DNA from: Micromonospora ferruginea
Lineage (GTDB): Bacteria; Actinomycetota; Actinomycetes; Mycobacteriales; Micromonosporaceae
Assembly (NCBI RefSeq): GCF_013694245.2
Contig: NZ_CP059322.2
Location: 5,897,001 to 5,961,000 of the forward strand
Direction: 5' to 3'
Length of the DNA: 64,000 nucleotides
The position numbers and the translations under genes are program-made. The notes under the pieces are model-generated. The model had not been told where the DNA came from and did no database searches. It saw only the letters and a list, made by a program, of their open reading frames with translations. Shown piece after piece: positions 50,858 to 58,330 of this stretch (positions are counted from its first letter, which is position 1; every line of letters begins with the position of its first letter).

Positions 50858-51811
50858 TCAGCCGCGCTGGTAGTTGACGTGCGCGGACCAGCGGGCGAAG
50901 CCGAGCCGCTCGTAGAGCGCGACCGCGCCGGTGTTGCTCTCGTCGACGTAGAGCATCACCCGGTCCAGCCCGCGCCGGTCGCGCAGGTGGGCCAGGCCGG
51001 CGGCGGTGAGCGCCCGGCCGAGCCCGCCGCGGTGCGCGGACGGGTCGACGCCGAGCACGTAGACCTCGCCGATCCGGGCCGACCCCTGCCGCTCGTGCAC
51101 CTTGGTCCAGTGGAAGCCGAGCAGCCGGCCGGTGGCGGAGTCCGTCGCGAGCAGGAAGCCGGCCGGGTCGAACCACGGCTCGGCGAACCGTACGCGCAGG
51201 TCGTCGAGCGTCCACCGGCCCTGCTCGGGGTGCTGGGCGAACGCCGCGTTGTTGACCGCCAGCCAGGCCTCGTCGTCCTCCCCCGGGCGGAACGCGCGCA
51301 GCTCCACACCCTCCGGCAGGGCCGGCGCGGGCACCGCCCCGGTCAGCGGCCGGCGGAGCTGCCAGAGCACCCGGGCCCGGGTGAAGCCGAGGTCGACCGC
51401 GAGCGCGGCGGCGGACGGGTGGTCGCCGTGCGCCCAGGCGCGCAGCGGTCCCGGCGTGGCCGCCAGTACGCCCCGGGCCAGCGCCCGGCCGGTGCCCCGC
51501 CGCCGGTACGCCGGGTGCACCACCAGCTCCACGCCGACGCCCTCGGTCGGCGCGGTGGTGTCCAGGTGCGCGTATCCGGTCAGGGTGCCGTCGGCGCCGC
51601 GGGCGGTGAGGTGCACGGCCGGGGCCTCGGGGTCGCGCAGCCGCAGCAGCACGTGCTCGTCCAGCGGGTCGGCGCCGTCGGCGTCGCCGGCCGTCCGGGC
51701 CAGCGCCAGCACCTCCGCCACCTCGGGCGCGGCCAGCCGGTCGGCGGGTGTCACCCGGTCGCCGGGAACGGATGCGTCGGGTCCGCCACTCGTCGGCTCG
51801 GTGCTGCTCAT
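50858..51811 (-). CDS. mshD: Mycothiol synthase
   Basis: A 317-residue tandem GNAT protein that acetylates Cys-GlcN-Ins, the last step of mycothiol synthesis. N-terminal acetyl-CoA motif VELVVHPAYRRRGTGRAL; C-terminal catalytic domain with GFHWTKVHERQG, GEVYVLGVDPSAHRGGLGRAL and LYVDESNTGAVALYERLGF, all MshD hallmarks. ATG 51811 is chosen; a GTG at 51820 is possible. Mycothiol production confirms an actinomycete. Confidence 0.96.
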   Translation of the reverse strand: MSSTEPTSGGPDASVPGDRVTPADRLAAPEVAEVLALARTAGDADGADPLDEHVLLRLRDPEAPAVHLTARGADGTLTGYAHLDTTAPTEGVGVELVVHPAYRRRGTGRALARGVLAATPGPLRAWAHGDHPSAAALAVDLGFTRARVLWQLRRPLTGAVPAPALPEGVELRAFRPGEDDEAWLAVNNAAFAQHPEQGRWTLDDLRVRFAEPWFDPAGFLLATDSATGRLLGFHWTKVHERQGSARIGEVYVLGVDPSAHRGGLGRALTAAGLAHLRDRRGLDRVMLYVDESNTGAVALYERLGFARWSAHVNYQRG

Positions 51812-51878
51812 GCCCGTCACGGTAGTGGCCGGTGGGCCGTGGTTCGCGGCGGAGCGGCGCGGTGGGCGGTGGCGCTCG

Positions 51879-52715
51879 TCACGCGGCGCCGGTGGGCAGC
51901 GGCTCCAGCTCGAAGCGGGCCAGCAGTTCGGGCAGCAGCCGCTGCAACGCGGCGACCGTGCCGGAGCGGTCCCCGCCCGCGTCGTGCATCAGCACGATCG
52001 CGCCCGGCCCGGTCTGGGTACGGACGGTCGTCTCGATGGCGGTGGCGCCCGGCGTCTTCCAGTCCGACGGGTCGACGCTCCAGTGCAGCGGGGTGAGGCC
52101 CAGCGCCGTGCAGGTGGACATCACCTGAGGTGTCCAGGCGCCGCCCGGCTGCCGGTAGTAGGCGATCCGGGCGGTCGGCGCGGCGGCCAGGATCGCGTCG
52201 TTGGTGCGTGTCAGGTCGGCCCGGATCGTGTCCGGGGTGCGCTTGCCGAGGTTGACGTCGTGCTTCCAGGAGTGGTTGCACAGGGTGTGCCCCTCGGCCG
52301 CGATGGATCGCACCAGGTCCGGGTAGCTCTCGGCGTTCTCGCCGACGACGCAGAACGTGGCCTTCACGCCGTACTGGCTCAGCAGGGCGAGCACCTGCGG
52401 CGTCCACCGGGGGTCGGGGCCGTCGTCGAAGGTCAGCGCGACCCGGGCGGACCCGGTGCTCACGTGCGCGCCGTACGGGCCGTCGCCGTCGGCCGGGTAC
52501 GGCGCGGCGTCCGGGGCCGCGTCCGCGCTCGGCGTGCCGGGCTCGTCGCTCGGCGGCTGGTCGCCGTAGCGCGGGCCGTAGGCCGAGGTGGTCGCGCCGG
52601 CGGTGGACGGTTGGCGTTCGGGCACCAGGCTGTGGCCCAGCGCGTACGCGGAGGCCAGCAGCCCGGCGAGCACCGCGGTCACGACCGTCACCGCCTTCAG
52701 CGTCGAGCCGGACAT
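51879..52715 (-). CDS. Polysaccharide deacetylase (CE4/NodB)
   Basis: A 278-residue protein. An N-terminal membrane anchor or signal (about 8-28) and a disordered Pro/Asp-rich linker precede the NodB domain. Catalytic motifs: TFDDGPD (Asp97, Asp98), HSWKH (His148, His152 zinc ligands), RQPGG and LMHDAGGDRS. It would act outside the membrane, removing N-acetyl groups from peptidoglycan or another glycan. ATG at 52715. Same strand as mshD (67 bp gap) and possibly cotranscribed. Confidence 0.92.
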   Translation of the reverse strand: MSGSTLKAVTVVTAVLAGLLASAYALGHSLVPERQPSTAGATTSAYGPRYGDQPPSDEPGTPSADAAPDAAPYPADGDGPYGAHVSTGSARVALTFDDGPDPRWTPQVLALLSQYGVKATFCVVGENAESYPDLVRSIAAEGHTLCNHSWKHDVNLGKRTPDTIRADLTRTNDAILAAAPTARIAYYRQPGGAWTPQVMSTCTALGLTPLHWSVDPSDWKTPGATAIETTVRTQTGPGAIVLMHDAGGDRSGTVAALQRLLPELLARFELEPLPTGAA

Positions 52716-52860
52716 CAGTGGTACCGGCCGTTCGCCGCCCCCGTGGTCAGCATGCGCACCGTTGGCCCCCCTCAGCCCTGACGAATCCGGCAGTCAGGAT
52801 ATGGGCGGCGAGAGTGGCAAATGGGGCATATAGGAAAAGTGCCCCCGAGTGGGGGTGGGG

Positions 52861-53574
52861 TCAGACCGGCAGCGGGGCGGGCTCCGACTCCGGCAGCGAG
52901 CGCGACGGCGGCACGACGAACTTGTAGCCGACCTGGCGGACCGTGCCGATCATCGACTCGTACTCCGAGCCGAGCTTGGCGCGCAGCCGCCGGACGTGCA
53001 CGTCCACCGTGCGGGTGCCGCCGAAGTAGTCGTAGCCCCAGACCTCGCGCAGCAACTGGTCCCGGGTGAAGACCCGGCCCGGGTGCTGGGCGAGGAACTT
53101 CAACAGCTCGAACTCCTTGTAGGTCAGGTCGAGCGGCCGGCCCTTGAGCTTCGCGGCGTAGGTGTCCGGGTCGATGTTCAGCTCACCGGCCCGGATCGAG
53201 CCGCCGGCGCCGGCCACGGAGTTGCTCAGCCGGCCGACCGCCAGGCGCAGGCGGGCCTCCACCTCGGCCGGACCGGCCGCGGCGAGGATGACGTCGTCCA
53301 CGCCCCAGTCGGCGTTCAGCGCGATCAGGCCGGCCTCGGTCACCACCGCGACCAGCGGCACGCCGAGCCCGGTGGCGTGCAGCATCCGGCAGGTGGCCCG
53401 CGCCTCGCTCAACTCGGAGCGGGCGTCCACCAGGACGGCGTCCGGGGTCGGGCCGGAAACCAGGGTGCGCACGTCGCGAGGCGCGGTGCGCACCGAGTGT
53501 GGCAGCAGGTCGAGTGCCGGCAGCACCGCCGACGGCTCACCCGCCCGTGCGGTCACGAGCAGCAGGAGCTCCAC
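52861..53574 (-). CDS. glnR: GlnR-type orphan response regulator (nitrogen)
   Basis: A 237-residue OmpR-family regulator. The N-terminal domain is atypical: only Asp50 ([11 protein letters not shown]) of the usual acidic pocket is clear, as in GlnR, where phosphorylation is thought absent. The C-terminal winged helix is very strongly GlnR-like: [59 protein letters not shown]. GlnR controls nitrogen assimilation genes. The GTG at 53574 has GGAGG five bases upstream, preferred over GTG 53580. It follows the mshD neighbourhood, as in Streptomyces. Confidence 0.93.
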   Translation of the reverse strand: MELLLLVTARAGEPSAVLPALDLLPHSVRTAPRDVRTLVSGPTPDAVLVDARSELSEARATCRMLHATGLGVPLVAVVTEAGLIALNADWGVDDVILAAAGPAEVEARLRLAVGRLSNSVAGAGGSIRAGELNIDPDTYAAKLKGRPLDLTYKEFELLKFLAQHPGRVFTRDQLLREVWGYDYFGGTRTVDVHVRRLRAKLGSEYESMIGTVRQVGYKFVVPPSRSLPESEPAPLPV

Positions 53575-53767
53575 GATCACCTCCGTCCCGGCGGCCCTTC
53601 GGCCGCGCGCGACCAGCGGCACACCCGGTGAGGGCGGCGCTGTGAACTTGCGTGGGTCCCGGCGTCGCTGACGGGCGGGGTAACGGGTTGAGCGTAACGG
53701 ATGGTCCGGCCGTCACCTTCGCGCCTTTTCCCGTTTGCCCTTTCTGCCCTCGAACGCGGCGCAGGTT

Positions 53768-53783
53768 TTAACGTTGCCGAAAC
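53768..53783. promoter_or_regulatory. Candidate GlnR half-box
   Basis: TTAAC-N6-GAAAC fits the GlnR half-site gTnAc-n6-GaAAc with one mismatch. It lies between divergent glnR and the membrane protein gene. Only one half-box is visible, so the call is weak. Confidence 0.3.
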
Positions 53784-53825
53784 CGTGACCTCCGCCGAGC
53801 CGCCCGGGTCTGGCACGATCGGGGC

Positions 53826-54877
53826 GTGTTTCCCTCCACCTCGCGCGACTCCGGTCGTGAACCGTGGGCCGACGACCCGTCCACCGGGCCGTCCGGCCCC
53901 GCCCGTGGCTACCCGCCCGCCCCCGCACCGGGCCGGCCGAGGAGGAGCCGGCGGAGCGGCGTGAGCGCAAGGGCCCCCGCCGGCTCCGCAAGGGCGGCCC
54001 CGGGCGGCGCTCCGACGACGACGCCGACGAGTCGCCCGAGGAGGAGACCCCGCCGGTGGAGTTCCGCCGGCCGCTGGCGCTGACCGTGGCCGGTTTCGCC
54101 GCGCTGCTCGGCACCGGCCTGGTGCTCGGGGCGCAGACCGCCGGCCCGGGGCACCGGCTGCCGTTCGCCGTCATCATCTTCGGCGTCCAGATGCTCTACG
54201 TGCTCGCCTGGACGATGGCCATGCGCCCGCCCGCACTGCTCGTGGTCGCGCTGGTCAGCGCCGGCGCCGCGGCGCTCGCGGACGTCGCCGCCGTGCAGTC
54301 GGACGTCGCCGGCCTCGCCCCGCTCGGATACGCCGCGGTCGCCGGGCTCGTGCTCGGCGTGCTCGGGCAGCTCGTCCGCCGGGTGGACCGGGTCCGGGTG
54401 ACCGACTCGCTGGGCGGGACCCTGCTCATCGTGGTGGGGGTGGTCGCGTTCGCCTCGCTGATCGTGCTCAGCCGGATCCCCAAGGGCACCCAGGCGATCA
54501 CGGTCTGCCTCACCGCCGCCGGGGTGGCCCTGCTGGTGGCGCGGCTGACCGACGCGGTGGCGCCGTGGCCCCGGCTCGCCCCGCAGGTGCCCCGCGGCGC
54601 GGCCGGCGTGGTAGTGGGCGCCATGCTCGGCACGCTGACCAGCGCCGTGCTCGGCAGCTACCTGGTCGGCTTCACCCCGACCAGCGCCGCGCTGGTCGGC
54701 GTGGTCACCGCGGCCACCGCCGTGCTGGCCGACCTCGCCGTCGGGTACGCCGAGGCGGGCCGGCTGATGGCCGGTGAGGCGCCGACCATGTGGGTGGCCC
54801 GGCACATGCAGGGGCCGCTCGGCGGCTTCGCGCTCGCCGCGCCCGCCGCGTACGCGATGTGCGTGCTCTTCCTCTGA
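53826..54877 (+). CDS. Polytopic membrane protein, hypothetical; apparent frameshift near N-terminus
   Basis: The body of about 310 codons (from about 53945) encodes a charged N-terminal part (EEEPAERRERKGPRRLRKGG) and about eight membrane helices, such as LALTVAGFAALLGTGLVLGA and AAGVVVGAMLGTLTSAVLG. The likely true start is GTG 53826, whose frame begins FPSTSRDSGREPWADDP. It must shift by one base near 53930-53945 to enter the main frame. In the main frame the corresponding upstream codons look non-coding. This is probably a one-base deletion or sequence error. No family is named; function unknown. Confidence 0.7.
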
Positions 54878-54959
54878 ACGCCCGGTTGGCGAAGTCTCGC
54901 CCCGGGTAAGTACGGTGGCGCCGCGAGACGCGGTGACGGTGGCGAGGACTGGAGGCGGC

Positions 54960-55742
54960 GTGGCAGAGGCGTACCCGGCGGAGGGCCGGCCCCGTCGCCG
55001 GGGTCGGAAGGTGCTGATCGGTTTCGTCGTCCTGCTGCTGGTGCTCGGCGGGCTGCTGGTCGTCGCCGACCGGGTGGCCGCCGGCGTCGCCGAGCGGGCC
55101 ATCGCCGACCAGGTGCGGCAGGAGTTGGCCAAGCAGGACGCGCAGTCCGCCGCGCCCAAGGTCGAGGTGGGCGGTTTCCCGTTCCTCAACCAGGTGCTGG
55201 CCGGCCGGTACGAGCGCATCTCGATCCAGCTCACCGACGTGAAGGGCAACGTGCAGGGCGGCGCGGTCGACGTGCCCAGGCTGGACGTGGACGCCCGCAA
55301 CGTGACCGCGTCGCTGGACACGCTCCGCTCCGGCCGGGGCGACGTGGTGGCCCAGACCGTCGACGGGCGGGGCACCGTCACCTACGACAGCCTGGCGAAG
55401 CTGATCGAGCGGCCCGGCCTGAAGCTCGGCGAGCGCAACGGCAAGCTGGCGGTGACCGCGCCGGTGGACATCCTCGGCGTCAAGCTCACCGTCAACGGCA
55501 CCGCCGACCTGACGGTGGCCGGCGGCAAGGTGGCGCTGCGGTTCAACGACCTCACCGCCGAGGGCCTGCCCAACGTGGCGCTGGCGCGCACGCTGCTGGC
55601 CAACTACGCCAAGAGCATCTCGATCGACGTGCCGCTGCCGGAGCTGCCGTTCCAGCTCAACCTGCGCACGGTGGAGCCGAAGCCGGAGGGCCTGGTGGTC
55701 ACCGCGGACGCCAAGGACGTCCCGATCAACTCCGCCGGCTGA
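54960..55742 (+). CDS. DUF2993 (LmeA-like) lipid-binding exported protein
   Basis: A 260-residue protein with one N-terminal membrane anchor (VLIGFVVLLLVLGGLLVVA, about residues 17-35). The rest is an extracytoplasmic DUF2993 domain: VEVGGFPFLNQVLAGRYERI, NVTASLDTL, VTAPVDILGVKLTVNG, LPFQLNLRTVEPKPEGLVV. Mycobacterial LmeA binds phospholipids and supports mannan or lipomannan synthesis at the membrane; that role is inferred here. GTG start with GGAGG 4-5 nt upstream. Confidence 0.88.
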   Translation: MAEAYPAEGRPRRRGRKVLIGFVVLLLVLGGLLVVADRVAAGVAERAIADQVRQELAKQDAQSAAPKVEVGGFPFLNQVLAGRYERISIQLTDVKGNVQGGAVDVPRLDVDARNVTASLDTLRSGRGDVVAQTVDGRGTVTYDSLAKLIERPGLKLGERNGKLAVTAPVDILGVKLTVNGTADLTVAGGKVALRFNDLTAEGLPNVALARTLLANYAKSISIDVPLPELPFQLNLRTVEPKPEGLVVTADAKDVPINSAG

Positions 55743-55808
55743 TCTCGCATCTCGCATGCTGGTCGGGCCGGTGCCCACATGCCGGTCCGGCTGGTAGTGT
55801 CCCACCCC

Positions 55809-55886
55809 ATGGGGACCCTCCTCACCAAACGGCGCGCGGTCGACCTGTGCCGCGTGGCCACCTGCCTGTGTCGCCCCGTCATCTGA
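55809..55886 (+). CDS. Cysteine-rich leader peptide upstream of sulfurtransferase operon
   Basis: A 25-codon ORF beginning MGTLLTKRRAVDLC with Cys at positions 14, 19 and 21 and ending CRPVI. Peptides of nearly this sequence lie ahead of sulfur genes in many actinomycetes; mycobacterial poly-Cys leaders mediate cysteine-responsive attenuation. The 193-nt region between its stop and the sulfurtransferase start contains possible alternative hairpins. It is too short for most gene finders. Confidence 0.85.
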   Translation: MGTLLTKRRAVDLCRVATCLCRPVI

Positions 55887-56079
55887 CGGCGGGGCTGTCT
55901 CCGGCCGCCTGAGCGGCCACGGCACCAAGGGTCCGTAACCCCCCTCAACGCCCGGCAGCGGCGCCGTCGCACGTACCCGTGATCCGTTCCTAGCTCTGGG
56001 TCCCGCGCGTGGTGCGACAGCCACCGACTTCGATCTCCGCGCGCAGGCTCACCACCCATCCTCACCAGGGAGTGATCTG

Positions 56080-56928
56080 ATGAGTCGCGACACCGCACTC
56101 GTCTCGGCCGAGTGGGCCGAGAAGAACCTCGACGCCCCGGGCGTCGTCTTCGTCGAGGTCGACGAGGACACCTCGGCCTACGACACCGGCCACCTGGCCG
56201 GCGCGATCAAGCTCGACTGGAAGACCGACCTCCAGGACCAGGTCCGCCGGGACTTCGTCAACCAGCAGCAGTTCGCCGCGCTGCTCTCCGAGCGGGGCAT
56301 CGCCAACGACGACACCGTCGTCCTCTACGGCGGCAACAACAACTGGTTCGCCGCGTACGCGTACTGGTACTTCAAGCTCTACGGCCACCGCGACGTGAAG
56401 CTGCTCGACGGTGGCCGCAAGAAGTGGGAGCTGGACGCCCGTCCGCTGGTCAAGGACGCGGTGACCCGCCCGGCGACGCAGTACGTCGCGCAGGCGCCGG
56501 ACACCTCGATCCGCGCGTTCCGCGACGAGGTGGTCGACGCCATCGGCACCAGGAACCTGGTCGACGTGCGCAGCCCCGACGAGTACGCGGGCCGGCTGCT
56601 CGCCCCGGCCCACCTCCCGCAGGAGCAGGCGCAGCGGGCCGGGCACGTGCCGACCGCGATCAGCGTGCCGTGGTCCAAGGCGGCCAACGAGGACGGCACG
56701 TTCAAGTCCGACGACGAGCTGCGCAAGATCTACGCCGCCGCCGGGCTGGACGACGGCAAGGAAACCATCGCCTACTGCCGGATCGGCGAGCGCTCGTCGC
56801 ACACCTGGTTCGTGCTCCAGGAGCTGCTCGGGCACCGGAACGTGAAGAACTACGACGGATCCTGGACCGAGTACGGCTCGCTGGTCGGTGTGCCGGTGGC
56901 CCTCGGCGACGAGCCCGGGGAGGCGTGA
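56080..56928 (+). CDS. Thiosulfate/3-mercaptopyruvate sulfurtransferase (CysA2/SseA type)
   Basis: A 282-residue protein with two rhodanese domains. The N-terminal domain is inactive but structured; the C-terminal one carries the active-site Cys233 in the loop CRIGERS. Features: YDTGHLAGAIKLDW, LDGGRKKWELDARPL, LVDVRSPDEYAG, GHVPTAISVPWSKA, YCRIGERSSHTWF. It transfers sulfane sulfur from thiosulfate or mercaptopyruvate. It is cotranscribed with the SseC gene and preceded by a Cys-rich leader, so its level should follow cysteine supply. Confidence 0.95.
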   Translation: MSRDTALVSAEWAEKNLDAPGVVFVEVDEDTSAYDTGHLAGAIKLDWKTDLQDQVRRDFVNQQQFAALLSERGIANDDTVVLYGGNNNWFAAYAYWYFKLYGHRDVKLLDGGRKKWELDARPLVKDAVTRPATQYVAQAPDTSIRAFRDEVVDAIGTRNLVDVRSPDEYAGRLLAPAHLPQEQAQRAGHVPTAISVPWSKAANEDGTFKSDDELRKIYAAAGLDDGKETIAYCRIGERSSHTWFVLQELLGHRNVKNYDGSWTEYGSLVGVPVALGDEPGEA

Positions 56929-56930
56929 CC

Positions 56931-57263
56931 ATGACCGCTCCGACCGCTTCGACCGCTGCCGGCTGCGCCGCGCCGGACCAGTCCGCCCCGCTCCCGGCCA
57001 GCCTGGACCTGGAGAAGGAAACCGTCATCACCGGCCAGGTGCTCGCCGAGTCCGGCGAGGCCGTGCCCGGCGCGTACGTCCGGCTGCTCGACTCGACCGG
57101 TGAGTTCACCGCCGAGGTGGTGACGTCCCCGACCGGCCAGTTCCGGTTCTTCGCCGCGCCGGGCTCGTGGACGCTGCGGGCGCTCTCCCGGCACGGCAAC
57201 GGCGACACCGCGGTGACCGCCGCCCGTGGCATCAACGAGGTCACCGTCACCGTGAAGGCGTAA
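56931..57263 (+). CDS. SseC-like DUF1416 protein
   Basis: A 110-residue DUF1416 protein. The second half has an immunoglobulin-like beta fold: GQVLAESGEAVPGAYVRLLD, SPTGQFRFFAAPGSWTLRAL. An N-terminal CAAP motif (Cys12) is conserved. It is the partner of CysA2-type sulfurtransferases (cysA2-sseC pair in mycobacteria); it lies 2 bp after the sulfurtransferase stop. It may present or receive sulfur in thiocarboxylate or sulfide metabolism; the exact role is unknown. Its stop codon starts repeat copy D. Confidence 0.92.
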   Translation: MTAPTASTAAGCAAPDQSAPLPASLDLEKETVITGQVLAESGEAVPGAYVRLLDSTGEFTAEVVTSPTGQFRFFAAPGSWTLRALSRHGNGDTAVTAARGINEVTVTVKA

Positions 57264-57317
57264 GGAAGGGCCCCCGGTTAACGCCTTCTGCATAGGAGGG
57301 GGCCCCGCTTAACAACG
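57262..57317 (+). repeat. Dispersed 3'-end repeat, copy D
   Basis: Opens with TAAGGAAGGGCCCC, the TAA being the sseC stop. Then CGGTTAACGCCTTC, TGCATAGGAGGGGGCCCC and GCTTAACAAC. Same strand as sseC. The spacer departs most from the consensus of the five (GCATAGGAG for GTAGAGGAG). Confidence 0.85.
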
Positions 57318-57468
57318 CGCATCGGCTCGGGCCGGTCGCCCCGCCCAGGGGTGGCCGGCCCGAGCCGTTTCCGGACGTGCAGCCGCCCGGATGGTCCGCC
57401 CGCTCGACACGGCGGCCCGCGTGCCGGGTCGTGCCGGGCGGGTCGCCGGAGCGTGACACCATGACGCG

Positions 57469-58317
57469 GTGAGTGCCGTCCAGCCGGGGTACGCCCCGCC
57501 GTCCCGTCCCGACCAGCAGGCGACCGGCCGGCACCGGCAGCGTTGGCTGGTGGTCGTCACGGTGGTGTGGGCCGTGCTACTCGCCGGGTTGACCTGGTGG
57601 TCGGTGCGCCACGATCCGCCCACCGTCAAGGAGCAGCGCTCGCTGGACCGGGCCGGCCCGGTGGTGGACCGCGCGATCGGTGAGCTGAGCGCCGCGATCG
57701 GGGCGGCCGGGGTGCCGGCGCTGCTGCCCGACCGGTTGGCGCGGGACTGCCGGGTGACCCCGCTGGAACGGGGTGCGGACCTGGAACGTGGCATCGAGGT
57801 GGCGATCGCCGGTGACGACGCCCGCGCCGTGCTGCGCCAGGTGGCCGACCGGCTGCCGGCCCGGTGGCGGGCGGGCGTCTCGACGTACGACGGCGAGCCG
57901 CTGCTGCGCGCGGACGCCGGCGATTTCGTGGCGGTCGAGGGCCGGCCCGGCGGGCCCGGGCGGGTGTTGCTGACCGCCGCCACCGGCTGCCGTCCGCTCG
58001 GTGCGGGCTACCGGCCGCCGGCCGCCGACGCCGCGGCGGAGTCCGCCGCGCTGGCGCGCGTGTTGGACCGCTGGGGCGGCGCGACCGGGGCGGTGCAGGT
58101 GCTGACCGCGCCCTGCCCCGGCGGGGGGACCGCCCGGACCGCCCGGGGCGAGGCCGCCGCGCCGGCCGACGAGCGGCTGGGCCCGGCGTTCGGCGCGGGC
58201 GCCGCGCCGGTGGTGGACTCCGTCGACCGGTACGCCCGGGAGGGTGACCCGGCGGTGCTGGCGGAGCGGGCCGGCGAGCGGGTCCGGGTCGCGGTGACCA
58301 CCGGCTGCCGGTCCTGA
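57469..58317 (+). CDS. Membrane-anchored hypothetical protein
   Basis: A 282-residue protein with one N-terminal membrane helix (WLVVVTVVWAVLLAGLTWW, about residues 26-44). The rest is extracytoplasmic, Ala/Arg-rich, with about four Cys, some in pairs (DCRVTPL, TGCRPLG, APCPGGG, TGCRS). No family was recognised. GTG start at 57469. It converges on the debranching enzyme gene with 13 bp between the stops. Confidence 0.72.
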   Translation: MSAVQPGYAPPSRPDQQATGRHRQRWLVVVTVVWAVLLAGLTWWSVRHDPPTVKEQRSLDRAGPVVDRAIGELSAAIGAAGVPALLPDRLARDCRVTPLERGADLERGIEVAIAGDDARAVLRQVADRLPARWRAGVSTYDGEPLLRADAGDFVAVEGRPGGPGRVLLTAATGCRPLGAGYRPPAADAAAESAALARVLDRWGGATGAVQVLTAPCPGGGTARTARGEAAAPADERLGPAFGAGAAPVVDSVDRYAREGDPAVLAERAGERVRVAVTTGCRS

Positions 58318-58330
58318 TCCGGCGCAGGTC

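Noticed and set aside
53680-53698. Full GlnR box (GTAAC repeated)
   Set aside because: The two GTAAC motifs are 14 bp apart, not on the 11-bp period of the GlnR consensus, and no GAAAC half-site lies between them.
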